DNA of 64,000 nucleotides from Clostridia bacterium (GTDB taxonomy: Bacteria > Bacillota > Clostridia > Oscillospirales > CAG-272), in assembly GCA_017483305.1 (NCBI GenBank), contig JAFULC010000020.1, forward strand, positions 21,673 through 85,672. Reading direction: 5' to 3'. Made by a program: the position numbers and the translations under genes. A model generated the notes under the pieces. It was not told the DNA's origin and made no database searches. It saw only the letters and a program-made list of their open reading frames with translations. Of the stretch, positions 34,115-43,437 are shown piece by piece (the first letter of the stretch is position 1; the number at the start of each line of letters is the position of its first letter).

Positions 34115-36358
34115 TTAACCATTCTTGATCTTATAATAGTTCATCAGGCAGCCGGAGAGGAGGATCATTTTTTCTTCTTCTGTGAGGCCCTTGACGTAGA
34201 GGGTGAGGTCTTCGACGTCGCCTGATTTGCGTATGACCTTTGCGGTGAATTTTTCTTCGCCCGAGGCGATGGTATTTCTGATATTGGGTACGAAGACGCA
34301 GTCGCCGGTTTCGTACTCGAATTTAGTCTCGGGGTCGAGGGTGAAGGGGAGGATTCCCCAGTTAATGCAGTTGGAGCGGTAGCGCTTGGTTGCAAACTCA
34401 TAGCAGATATTTGCAAATCCGCCGAGCACCTTCTGGCAGGAGGCTGCCTGCTCACGCGCCGAGCCGTCACCGGGCTTGTTTGCGAAGACACACGAGCCGA
34501 ACTGGGTGTTTTTGAGAAGCTCGTTGGCGTCACCGACCTTGGAGAGCGTTGCGATGAGCTTTTCGCTCGCGTTGCCGTCTCTGCGCGACTTTTCCTCTGC
34601 GGCGACCGCCTTGGAGAGTCCTACGTACTCGGGAACGCGGCGCGAGAGGGTGAATTCTGCGAGTCTTTGTGGGTTGGAGCGCAGGGAGCTGGTCTCACCC
34701 GAGGGGATGAGCTCGTCGGTGGTGGTTACGGGGTCGTGGATGACTGCGGTCAGCTCGACGAGCAGATTTTCGCCAAGCTCGTACTGATCGGGCCAGCTTG
34801 TGATATTTGGACCGAGAATGAGCTCTGCTTCGGGGTCTGCCTTACCGTAGCCGTAATAAACGCGCTTGTCGTAGACCGTTTTGTCAAATTCGTAATTTAT
34901 GGGTGTGTAGTCGTAATCGATATCGGTTGCGGGAGTTATTTTACCTCCGTTTGCCGCGGTTGCCGCGATGCTTCTCGCATCCATCAGGGCAACGCCCGAG
35001 ACCTGACCCTCGCCGGGCTTCGAGCCCTCGCGGTTGGGGAAGTTACGGGTGGTGTGGCGGAGAGAGAGCCCGTTATTCGCGGGGACGTCACCTGCACCGA
35101 AGCAGGGTCCGCAGAAGGAGGGCTTGATCACTGCTCCGCTTGAAAGCAGGTCTGCCGAGACGCCCTCGCGGGTCAGTGCGAGAGAAACGGGAATGCTTGT
35201 GGGGTAGACCGACAGATTGAAGTAGGAGTTGCCGACGTTGCCTGTTTTGAGGATCTCGGACGCCTCGACGATGCTATCGAACATACCTCCCGCACAGCCT
35301 GCGATAATGCCCTGATCGGCAAGCACGCTTCCGTCGGGCTGGATCTTGGATACGAGGTCAAGGTCGCATTTCGGGAACTTGATTTTTGCCTCCGCCTCGA
35401 CACGCGCGAGTATTTCCTTGGCGTTTGCGAGAAATTCCTTTATGGTATAAGCGTTTGAGGGGTGGAAGGGCAGGGCGATCATCGATTCCATTTTGCTAAG
35501 ATCGATCTCGATCATTGAGTCGTAATACGCGACACCCTGAGGCTTAAGCTCCTTATATTCCTCGGGTCTGCCGTGGGTCTCGTAATGCTTTTTGACTACC
35601 TCGTCGGTCTCCCAGATCGACGAGAGGCAGGTGGTCTCGGTGGTCATTACGTCGATGCCGTTTCTGAAGTCGATGGGGAGATCTTTTATTCCGTCGCCGA
35701 CGAATTCAAGCACCTTGTTCTTGACGAATCCGCAGCCGAAGGTCGCGCCGACGAGCGCGATCGCAACGTCGTGCGGTCCAATGCCCTTGGGGGATTTGCC
35801 CGTGACGTGAACGAGCACTACCTCGGGCGCTTTTATATCGTACGTGTCCTTGAGAAGCTGCTTTACAAGCTCGGGACCGCCCTCGCCGACGCCCATAGTG
35901 CCGAGCGCACCGTATCTTGTGTGCGAGTCTGATCCGAGGATCATTTTGCCGCAGCCTGCAAGCTCCTCACGCGCGTAGGAATGGATGACCGACTGATTTG
36001 CGGGGACGTATATGCCGCCGTATTTCTTTGCCGCAGAAAGACCGAAAACGTGGTCGTCCTCGTTGATTGTGCCGCCGACCGCGCAAAGCGAGTTATGGCA
36101 GTTGGTGAGCGCGTAGGGGATCGGGAATTCGGTCAATCCTCCGATCCTTGCGGTCTGGATAATGCCGACGTAGGTGATGTCGTGAGACACCATCGCGTCG
36201 AATTTTATTTTGAGGGCTTTGTCGTTGCCCGAGACGTTGTGAGATGAAAGGATCTGATAGGCTATCGTGTTTTTGCGTGCATCGGATGCGCTGACCGACG
36301 AGCTTTCGCTGATCTTGCCGTTCTCGTAGAACACGCCTTTGTCAAAAAGCTTGATCAT
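34115..36358 (-). CDS. acn: aconitate hydratase
   Basis: It converts citrate to isocitrate with a 4Fe-4S cluster. The protein is 747 residues. Family marks are G-S-D-S-H-T-R-Y-G-A-L-G near residue 140, cluster cysteines at G-C-A-G-G and F-C-G-P-C-F, and the swivel domain with P-N-R-E-G and V-A-L-M-D-A-R-S. The start ATG has GGAGG upstream. It stands before icd on the same strand with a 256-nt spacer; no citrate synthase is in the window. Related hydratases of this superfamily exist, but the icd neighbour supports aconitase. Confidence 0.9.
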   Translation of the reverse strand: MIKLFDKGVFYENGKISESSSVSASDARKNTIAYQILSSHNVSGNDKALKIKFDAMVSHDITYVGIIQTARIGGLTEFPIPYALTNCHNSLCAVGGTINEDDHVFGLSAAKKYGGIYVPANQSVIHSYAREELAGCGKMILGSDSHTRYGALGTMGVGEGGPELVKQLLKDTYDIKAPEVVLVHVTGKSPKGIGPHDVAIALVGATFGCGFVKNKVLEFVGDGIKDLPIDFRNGIDVMTTETTCLSSIWETDEVVKKHYETHGRPEEYKELKPQGVAYYDSMIEIDLSKMESMIALPFHPSNAYTIKEFLANAKEILARVEAEAKIKFPKCDLDLVSKIQPDGSVLADQGIIAGCAGGMFDSIVEASEILKTGNVGNSYFNLSVYPTSIPVSLALTREGVSADLLSSGAVIKPSFCGPCFGAGDVPANNGLSLRHTTRNFPNREGSKPGEGQVSGVALMDARSIAATAANGGKITPATDIDYDYTPINYEFDKTVYDKRVYYGYGKADPEAELILGPNITSWPDQYELGENLLVELTAVIHDPVTTTDELIPSGETSSLRSNPQRLAEFTLSRRVPEYVGLSKAVAAEEKSRRDGNASEKLIATLSKVGDANELLKNTQFGSCVFANKPGDGSAREQAASCQKVLGGFANICYEFATKRYRSNCINWGILPFTLDPETKFEYETGDCVFVPNIRNTIASGEEKFTAKVIRKSGDVEDLTLYVKGLTEEEKMILLSGCLMNYYKIKNG

Positions 36359-36414
36359 ATTGACCTCCGTGGGTAATTGATAAATAACTTCATTATTAAT
36401 ACTAATTATCTTTT

Positions 36415-36443
36415 ATTATATCATTTGTTCGTCCTTTAGTCAA
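36415..36443 (-). promoter_or_regulatory. promoter for aconitase
   Basis: On the minus strand: TTGACT (36438-36443), 17-bp spacer, TATAAT (36415-36420), about 55 bp before the ATG. Confidence 0.8.
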
Positions 36444-36599
36444 GTAAAAAGTGCATGTTTTTGCTGCATTTTTGCTCTGTTTTACAGCCATTGAGGTGAT
36501 TTGGGAGCTATGATGCGATTTTTGACGGCAGACGGCGGCTATCATTGGGAATATATGCGCTTTTATTTGATTTTTTAAGCAAAAAAATGGGAAAAGCCC

Positions 36600-36628
36600 T
36601 TGCAAAAAGGAAACGGATATGCTATAAT
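36600..36628 (+). promoter_or_regulatory. promoter for the 225-residue membrane protein
   Basis: TTGCAA (36600-36605), 17-bp spacer, TATAAT (36623-36628). A CGGCG/CGCCG hairpin lies in the leader. Confidence 0.65.
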
Positions 36629-36686
36629 TATATAAATGAGATCTCGGCGGTGCTTTGCCAGAACGCCGATTGGTTTGGGAGTATTT

Positions 36687-37364
36687 ATGGAAAAAATAAA
36701 AGGCTTTGTTAAGCAAAACTTGAAACTGATACTGTTCGTGCTTTGCGGACTGCTCGTGGTCACGGGAATCCTCGTTATCACTCTGGGCGGCGGTCAGAGC
36801 GACGGATTTTTGAAGGCTATGTTCGTGATCTTTGGAGTTGTTCTCGAGCTGCTCGCGTGCTCGCTTGCGTTTCTCGCGATCGTGCTTGGCGGCGGTGAGC
36901 CTGCAAACTTCTTCCTCTATGATAATAAGAGAGGTGTGAACGTTCCGATCGAGGATCTCGACTTTGCGAGAGTTGACAAGAAGATGACCTTCGTGATGAC
37001 CAACCTTACCGAAAACGCGTCTGAGGTCTGGACAAAGAGAATTATTTTTACGGAGAGCAGCGAGATCCTTCGTGCGAACGAGGCCCTTGTTCCTCTGGTT
37101 GCATACAAGATGCTTTACGATCTCGCGCAGAGAGCGAACGAGGGAGTTTGGGAGCAGTATCTTGCGGCAGATGCTTTCGTGATCGAGGATATTGCGGCGG
37201 CACTTGAGCTCAACGGGGACAGCGAGCTTGGTAACGCGTTCAAGTTCCTGTTTGAGAATGCGGCGGGAAGCCACGAGCGTACGGCGAAGTTCCTGACGGA
37301 TAACAAGAAGTATATTCAGAGTAAAATGCTTAAATATGTAAAGGCTAATATCGAAAAGTTCTGA
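36687..37364 (+). CDS. unknown two-helix membrane protein
   Basis: A protein of 225 residues from the ATG at 36687 (M-E-K-I-K-G-F-V-K-Q-N-L-K), with GGGAG upstream. Two hydrophobic helices lie at about 14-33 and 45-67. The rest is a charged, mostly helical cytosolic domain (about 70-225) with many Ala, Glu and Leu. I do not recognise the family. Single-gene unit with its own promoter and terminator. Confidence 0.75.
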   Translation: MEKIKGFVKQNLKLILFVLCGLLVVTGILVITLGGGQSDGFLKAMFVIFGVVLELLACSLAFLAIVLGGGEPANFFLYDNKRGVNVPIEDLDFARVDKKMTFVMTNLTENASEVWTKRIIFTESSEILRANEALVPLVAYKMLYDLAQRANEGVWEQYLAADAFVIEDIAAALELNGDSELGNAFKFLFENAAGSHERTAKFLTDNKKYIQSKMLKYVKANIEKF

Positions 37365-37380
37365 TTGTTGAAATATAAAA

Positions 37381-37418
37381 CGGCTTGCCCGGATTTGTCG
37401 GGCAAGCCGCTTTTTTTG
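37381..37418 (+). terminator. strong terminator
   Basis: CGGCTTGCCCG (37381-37391) pairs perfectly with CGGGCAAGCCG (37399-37409), followed by CTTTTTTTG. Confidence 0.92.
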
Positions 37419-37419
37419 T

Positions 37420-38473
37420 TGCTTTGAGACCGTTTTGACGGTTTAAGTAAACTTACAATAGATAAAACAACAAAATGTTTATAATTATATAGGCAAATGA
37501 TGCTGCTTGGGCACTGAAGCTTCGGGGAGGTAGACCGAGCGGGTAATTTTGCGAGGGCGCGCGATGACGGTTGATGATGGTTGCGAAGGGCGAAACGAAG
37601 ACGGAGGTGCGGAGGATGGCGAAGCATGAGAGCGCGGAAGTGCGAGAGTGTGAGGGAGGCGATGGGATAGGAGACGATGGGATAGGGGATGAGGAGATAA
37701 GGGCGAGGGGATAGAGAAGTTTGGTTTGAGCTGATCGTGCCTGCGAGTGTGGGCTTGCTATCGGATTTTGAAATTTTGAAATGACAAGGAGCTTTAGGTC
37801 TGATTGGCGGCGGTAAAGCTTAAAGTGCGTCGGGGCGGCGATATGATTTGATGCGATGAAACGAGAAGCATGGGCTTATACAGAGGTGACTTGTGACGGC
37901 GGGTATGCCGGAGACATGCTGACATGATTTGGTGTAGGATAAGGAGGGATTTTTGCAATTTTGAAAAAATGGAAATAAATGTAAATACAGTGCTTTTTTA
38001 AGGGGTTGCGGACGGGCACGAGGGGCGGCAATTTGTTAAAAGTGAAAAAAGTGGTCAAAAAATGATAAATATGTGAAAATTCAAAAAATATTAACAATTT
38101 AAAAAGTGCCAAAAATCATATTGGAATTTTTGTGCAAAGGGCACAAAAATCGTCTCTTTTATGACATGGGATGCGCCGGAGGTTGTTTTTGGCAGGAACG
38201 AGAAACACGGTAAAAATAATTTACCACGGTGTTTTGGACAAATATTTGTGAAAAAATCAAGTGGCATAGTTCACAAAAAACGCTGATTTTGAGTTGTTTT
38301 TTTGCAAAATCGAAGCAATCAAAGTAAATACAATTTACCTTTTTTGAAGACTTCGGAGGCAAGTTTTGCAACTTGCATAAAGACGGCTTTTGACGAAAAA
38401 TATATCTGCCAAAAATCAAAATTTTCTTTTTGTTCACAAGGTGTTTTTGTTAAGGTTTGTAAACTTTGGAACG
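37420..38473. other. 1-kb gene-free stretch
   Basis: No coding frame is supported on either strand. 37480-37870 is strongly purine-rich on the plus strand, with a degenerate 12-bp unit CGATGGGATAGG at 37660-37671 and 37675-37686 and further variants to about 37712. 37930-38460 is A/T-rich with many A and T runs. It could be decayed DNA, or a region binding nucleoid proteins. I see nothing else definite. Confidence 0.5.
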
Positions 38474-38502
38474 CTTGACAATCGATGCTTTTTATGTTAT
38501 TA
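38474..38502 (+). promoter_or_regulatory. promoter of the ABC locus
   Basis: TTGACA (38474-38479), 17-bp spacer, TATTAT (38497-38502). The next coding start is 500 bp downstream at 39002, which defines a long leader RNA. Confidence 0.75.
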
Positions 38503-38509
38503 TATATAA

Positions 38510-38990
38510 ACAAATTTGGGTTATCGCGCGAGCTGTGCGGTTTGCGTGAAATAACCCGCATTTTTATTGGCGTTTTGGCTCGCATATAGTAAATGAAGCG
38601 AAAACGCCCGATAAAATCAATTTCGGTCTGACCTGTGCTGGAAAATGTGTCGGCAAGTGCCAATGCTGACGTGTTGTCAGTCGGGCGGATCTCTTAATTT
38701 GCATAGTGATAATGCTGCTGCAGTATGATCTCGATCCGTTGCCCTCAGGGTAGCCGATCCTTGCCTTACGCGCGTGTGTGCGTAGGCGATCGGAGGTCGA
38801 GTCCGAGTCATGCCGCACCGTTGGTAATACCTCCGTATAACACCGTCTTCGGAGAAGACCAAAGGATTGCGCGCGGGCCCCGGTGTCATGCGGTTTAACG
38901 ATTGCATCTCTGCTCGTTGCGCACGGTGTTATTAACGGAGCATTTTACCTATACGTCGGATAAGAAAACGTCTTATCCAAAAACAGCAGG
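38510..38990 (+). ncRNA. long structured leader RNA of the ABC locus
   Basis: About 480 nt with a series of strong stems: GGGTTAT/ATAACCC (38518-38556 region); GGCGTTTT-G-GCT/AGC-G-AAAACGCC (about 38570-38608); CTGAC/GTCAG (about 38668-38682); CCGATC-GCCT-ACGC / GTGCGT-GGC-GATCGG (about 38753-38793); a long-range stem CTCCGT-TAACACCGT / ACGGTGTTA-TAACGGAG (about 38828-38941); and GGATAAG/CTTATCC (38959-38979) just before the AGGAGGA of the first gene. I cannot match it to a known riboswitch, T-box, or ribozyme. No open frame fits. It could be a riboswitch-like or protein-binding leader, or an independent RNA. Confidence 0.5.
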
Positions 38991-39001
38991 AGGAACTTTT
39001 T

Positions 39002-42000
39002 ATGAAGAAAACGAAATTTCGAAGACTGACGGCCTTGTTGCTTTGTCTGATATTCGTTGTTGGCGCTTTCTCCGTAAACGCGGCGGCTACCGACGGTGAG
39101 GCAGGCGCGAACGGTGAGGCAACAAACGGATCAGGCACAACGGGTCCCGATTACAGTATCGACGATATGATCGAGCTGCTCGGTACGCTCTCTTACGACG
39201 AATACGTCTTGACAAGTGACTTTCTCAAGACCGACGCCGCTAAGCAGACCGTCCGTATCGATGCGGTAAACGATCTTATCGCGGAAAAATCCGACGCTAA
39301 GTACGTTGTTGGAGAATACGGCGGCATCACCGCTATCAAGTCTCCCAGCGACGGAACTCTCGCGTGGAAGGTCGACGTTCCCGAAACGGCAAGATACACG
39401 ATCACTATCGTTTATTACACGATCGACGACGGCAAGGCAAGCTCGATCGAGCGCGTGTTCGGCATCAACGGCTCGCTTCCTTTCAGTGAGGCGAGATACC
39501 TGACCATCAAGAAGAATTGGGTCAACGATTACGAGGATGCGCGCTACACCGGCAAGGACGTAGCTGCGGTCAAGGCTGAGGCTGAGGGCGTTGGTCTTTC
39601 GTGCTATATGGACGGAGATGCTCTCAAGATCAAGTATCCCGGAACATGGACCAATGCAATTTCTGATTTCTGCAGCAAGTACAGCATCAGATTTGCTACG
39701 CTCGATATTACCAACAACGAGCTTCGTCCCTCTGCATCCCAGACTCCTGTCTGGTCGCAGTACACGATGATCGACTCCACCGGATTCCACACCGAGCCCT
39801 TTGAGTTCGTTCTCAATAAGGGCGAGAATATCATCTCCCTTGATGGAAAGAACGGCGATATCGCAATCTCCGAGATCATTCTTTCTCCCGCAGAGGACGT
39901 TCTCACCTACGAGGAGTACAGCAACAAGTTTGCAGGCAAGCCTCAGGGAAGCGGCACGATCAAGATGGAGGCAGAGTATTTTGACGCTACCTCCGACAAG
40001 ACCATTTATCCCCTTGAGGACAGTGCAAGCGCACTCACCTCTCCTCACGATGCCTCCAGAACCGTTCTGAATACTATCGGCGGCGGTAAGTGGCAGTCCG
40101 CAGGACAGTGGGTAACCTACAAGTTCAAGGTTGAGACCTCGGGTATGTACGAGATGGTATTCCGCTTCAAGCCGGACGTGCTTGACGGTATGTTCGTAAG
40201 CCGTACGCTCTCTCTCTTCAGCGAAGGACTTTCTGAGGGCGCTGACGGATATTACCACGGCGTGCCCTTCGAGGAGGCTCGCAATCTTACCTATAACTAC
40301 GACGATAAATGGCAGGTAAGCTCCGCTACCGACGGAGAAACTGCTTTCAGCTTCTATTTCGAGGCTGGAGTTACCTACACGCTCAAGCTTGAGGTAACAC
40401 TCGGCGACATGGCTGAGATCATAAATACCGTTCAGTCCGCGCTCGACTCTATCAACGACGACTACCTTACCATTCTTCAGCTTACCGGAACCGAGCCTGA
40501 TAACTACCGTGACTACGGCTTCTCCAGAATCATTCCCGATACGCTCAAGGATATGGCGCTTCAGGCTATCGTTCTTGATAATAAGGAGGGTGCTGACAAC
40601 AATTATCCTATCGGAGTTGCTCAGCGTCTTACAGCGCTGGCAGGTCAGAAGTCCTCTAACGTCGGTACTCTGCAGAAGGTTGCGGATATCCTTAGAGATA
40701 TGAGCAGCGACGAGGATGAGATCGCTTCCTCTCTGGACAGACTTAAGTCCTACATCGGTACGCTTGGCACGTTCTTGTCCGATGCACAGACTCAGCCTCT
40801 CCAGCTCGACTATATTCTGGTTCAGCCCTCCGATGCAAAGCTTCCTAAGGCAAACCCCAACTTCTTCGTATCCTTTGGATATGAGGTATCCCGTTTCTTC
40901 TGGTCCTTCTTCCGTGACTACGACCACGTAGGCGCTATGGAGGAGACGAGCGACGAGAGCCTTGAGGTCTGGCTTGCAACCGGTCGTGACCAGTTCCAGG
41001 TTATCAGAAGCCTTATCAACAGTGACTTTACTCCCGAAGCGGGACACACCGTAGAGCTTAAGCTCGTTGCTCCTAACACGCTTCTTCCTTCTATTCTTGC
41101 AAATCAGGGTCCTGATGTTTACCACGGACTCGGACAGGCAGACGTAATCAACTACGCTATCCGTTCGGCTATTCTTCCTATCGAGGGCTTTGATAACTTC
41201 GATCAGGTCAAGAATTCCTTTAACGAGGCGGCGATGCTGGTTCTCGGTCTTGCAGATGCGGAGGGAACGATGCATTACTACGGTCTCCCCGAGCAGCAGG
41301 GATTTGCTATGATGTTCGTACGTATCGACGTTCTTGCGGAGGTCGGTGTCGACATCCCCGAGACATGGGACGATATTATGGCGGCAGTTCCGAAGCTTCA
41401 GGCGAGAAACATGGAGATCGGTCTTACCACCGACGCTAACATTCACATCTATCAGGCAGGCGGTACGCTTTACGCCGATGACGGACTCCGAGTTAACCTC
41501 AACTCCAAGCTCGCGCTTACCTCCTTTACCAAGATGTGTGAATTCTTTACACAGTACGGCTTCCCCTACAAGTACGATGCTGCAAACCGTTTCAGAACAG
41601 GTGAGATGCCGATCCTTATCGGTGACTACACGGGTCTGTACAATCAGCTCAAGGTATTCGCTACCGAAATCGAAGGTAAGTGGGTAATGGTTCCCGTTCC
41701 CGGTACCGAGATGGCTGACGGCACGATCAACAACTGTGCGGTTTCCGCTGTCAACGCTTCCGTAATGGTAAAGGGAAGTGAAGGCAAGGGAGAGGCAGCT
41801 TGGGCATACCTCCAGTGGTTCACCGGCCCCGACTGTCAGATAGAATATTCCAACGAGATGGTTGCGATCATGGGTCCCTCGGCTAAGCACAACACAGCTA
41901 ACATTGAGGCTCTCGCAAGCCTGCCCTGGACTACCGACGAGTACTCCAGAATCAAGGCTCAGTTCGACAATCTCGCATCTATCCCCAACTACCCCGGTTC

Positions 42001-42448
42001 TTACATTATCGACCGTTATCTCAGCTTCGCGTTCCTCGCTGCTTACAACGACGGTGCGGATCCCGCACAGAGCCTTCTCAGCTACGTTCCTATTATTAAT
42101 AAGGAAATAACCCGTAAGCGTGCAGAGTTCGGACTTGAAACTCTCGAGGGTTATGCAACGCTCGCTGAAAAGCGTCTTGAGCAGGCTAAGGATGCAGTCG
42201 CAAGACTCGCAGACAAGGACAGCTCCTACGCTGACCTTGAAAAGAAGGTAATTTCCGCATCCAGAAGTGAGGACAGCGTTACTGTGAACGCACTTGCTCA
42301 AAACGTTCTCTCGATGGTGAACGGAGATTATTCCGAGACCATAAAGATCTCAACAAGCCCCGACATCGCAAAAATGAATGAAGACCAACTCCTGTATTAT
42401 ATTGCACAGACGCTCATCCAGGCGGCTCGTGCAATGGATACGTATTGA
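39002..42448 (+). CDS. giant extracellular solute-binding protein with N-terminal CBM-like domains
   Basis: A secreted protein of 1148 residues, more than twice the usual size of a sugar-binding lipoprotein. The signal peptide covers residues 1-28 and there is no lipobox cysteine, so the mode of attachment is unclear. Residues about 80-330 and 330-490 look like two beta-rich carbohydrate-binding-type modules (both contain F-x-E-A-R-x-L-T). Residues about 645-1075 form an SBP_bac_1 domain (L-E-V-W-L-A-T-G-R-D-Q, E-T-W-D-D-I, W-A-Y-L-Q-W-F). The C-terminus is helical. AGGAGGA precedes the ATG. It probably presents a glycan or oligosaccharide to the permeases that follow. Confidence 0.85.
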   Translation: MKKTKFRRLTALLLCLIFVVGAFSVNAAATDGEAGANGEATNGSGTTGPDYSIDDMIELLGTLSYDEYVLTSDFLKTDAAKQTVRIDAVNDLIAEKSDAKYVVGEYGGITAIKSPSDGTLAWKVDVPETARYTITIVYYTIDDGKASSIERVFGINGSLPFSEARYLTIKKNWVNDYEDARYTGKDVAAVKAEAEGVGLSCYMDGDALKIKYPGTWTNAISDFCSKYSIRFATLDITNNELRPSASQTPVWSQYTMIDSTGFHTEPFEFVLNKGENIISLDGKNGDIAISEIILSPAEDVLTYEEYSNKFAGKPQGSGTIKMEAEYFDATSDKTIYPLEDSASALTSPHDASRTVLNTIGGGKWQSAGQWVTYKFKVETSGMYEMVFRFKPDVLDGMFVSRTLSLFSEGLSEGADGYYHGVPFEEARNLTYNYDDKWQVSSATDGETAFSFYFEAGVTYTLKLEVTLGDMAEIINTVQSALDSINDDYLTILQLTGTEPDNYRDYGFSRIIPDTLKDMALQAIVLDNKEGADNNYPIGVAQRLTALAGQKSSNVGTLQKVADILRDMSSDEDEIASSLDRLKSYIGTLGTFLSDAQTQPLQLDYILVQPSDAKLPKANPNFFVSFGYEVSRFFWSFFRDYDHVGAMEETSDESLEVWLATGRDQFQVIRSLINSDFTPEAGHTVELKLVAPNTLLPSILANQGPDVYHGLGQADVINYAIRSAILPIEGFDNFDQVKNSFNEAAMLVLGLADAEGTMHYYGLPEQQGFAMMFVRIDVLAEVGVDIPETWDDIMAAVPKLQARNMEIGLTTDANIHIYQAGGTLYADDGLRVNLNSKLALTSFTKMCEFFTQYGFPYKYDAANRFRTGEMPILIGDYTGLYNQLKVFATEIEGKWVMVPVPGTEMADGTINNCAVSAVNASVMVKGSEGKGEAAWAYLQWFTGPDCQIEYSNEMVAIMGPSAKHNTANIEALASLPWTTDEYSRIKAQFDNLASIPNYPGSYIIDRYLSFAFLAAYNDGADPAQSLLSYVPIINKEITRKRAEFGLETLEGYATLAEKRLEQAKDAVARLADKDSSYADLEKKVISASRSEDSVTVNALAQNVLSMVNGDYSETIKISTSPDIAKMNEDQLLYYIAQTLIQAARAMDTY

Positions 42449-42488
42449 TAAGTTTCCATCATTTTATTATCTATAAAGGAGATCAAAA

Positions 42489-43436
42489 ATGTCTAACAAA
42501 ACGGCAGTAAAAAAGGCTGTTTCACGTAAGGACATGACGATGAGACAGTGGATATGGAAGGATATGAAGCGTAACTGGGTCGCTTACGTTATGGTAGCAC
42601 CCTATATGATCATTTTCACCCTGTTCACCGTCTTGCCCGTCGTTCTTTCGGTATTCATCAGCTTTACAGATTTTAACATGCTGGAATTGCCTAACATCGT
42701 TTGGTTTGATAACTATATAAATCTTTTCTTCGATGACGATATATTCCTTACGGCATGTACCAATACTCTCATTTTTGCGGGTATCGTCGGTCCCTCGTCC
42801 TACCTGCTTTCCTTCCTCGTTGCTTGGTTTATCAACGAGATCCCTCCGAAGATCCGTGCGATAGTAACGCTTATATTCTACGCGCCCTCTATCTCGGGTC
42901 AGGTGTTCATGGTTTGGCAGACGCTCTTCTCGTCCGACTCCTACGGTTGGGTAAATGCAGTGCTGCTGAAATACAGTTTGATTCCAACGGAGATCCCCTT
43001 CTTCCAGGATGCTTCTTACGTTATGCCCTTGTGTATCGTCGTAGCTCTGTGGACCTCTCTGGGTACTGCATTCCTTTCGTTTATCGCAGGATTGCAGGGC
43101 GTTGACCGCTCGCTTTACGAGGCGGGAGCGGTTGACGGAATCAGAAACAGATGGCAGGAGCTTTACTACATCACTCTGCCTTCTATGAAGCCTCAGCTTA
43201 TGTTCGGTGCAGTCATGGCTATCACCGGCGCGTTCGGTTTCGGATCGATCGTTACCGCACTCTGCGGATTCCCCTCGGTCGACTACTCCGCGCACACCAT
43301 TATGCACCATCTTGAAGACTACGGTAACATCAGATATGAGATCGGTTATTCCTCGGCGATCGCGGTCGTTCTGTTCGCGATAATGATCGGAGCGAATGCA
43401 CTGGTCAAGAAGATCATTTCGAAGGTAGGTACGTAA
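42489..43436 (+). CDS. sugar ABC transporter permease, MalF/LacF type (pair 1)
   Basis: A CUT1-family inner-membrane permease of 315 residues with six membrane helices and an N-terminal cytosolic stretch. The ATPase-coupling EAA motif reads E-A-G-A-V-D-G-I-R-N-R-W-Q-E-L near residue 215. AAAGGAGA precedes the ATG. It is 41 nt after the binding-protein gene and 1 nt before the second permease gene. No ATPase gene is nearby; a shared MsmK-type ATPase elsewhere is likely. Confidence 0.93.
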   Translation: MSNKTAVKKAVSRKDMTMRQWIWKDMKRNWVAYVMVAPYMIIFTLFTVLPVVLSVFISFTDFNMLELPNIVWFDNYINLFFDDDIFLTACTNTLIFAGIVGPSSYLLSFLVAWFINEIPPKIRAIVTLIFYAPSISGQVFMVWQTLFSSDSYGWVNAVLLKYSLIPTEIPFFQDASYVMPLCIVVALWTSLGTAFLSFIAGLQGVDRSLYEAGAVDGIRNRWQELYYITLPSMKPQLMFGAVMAITGAFGFGSIVTALCGFPSVDYSAHTIMHHLEDYGNIRYEIGYSSAIAVVLFAIMIGANALVKKIISKVGT

Positions 43437-43437
43437 T

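Noticed and set aside
37316-38663. Small minus-strand open frames of 76-114 codons in the gene-free kilobase
   Set aside because: Skewed composition (Lys, Phe, Tyr, Ser), no ribosome binding sites, no recognisable domains, and overlap with terminator and leader structures.
38510-38990. T-box, tmRNA, RNase P RNA, glmS or cobalamin riboswitch in the long leader
   Set aside because: None of the core motifs of these RNAs could be found in the sequence; left as unknown structured leader.
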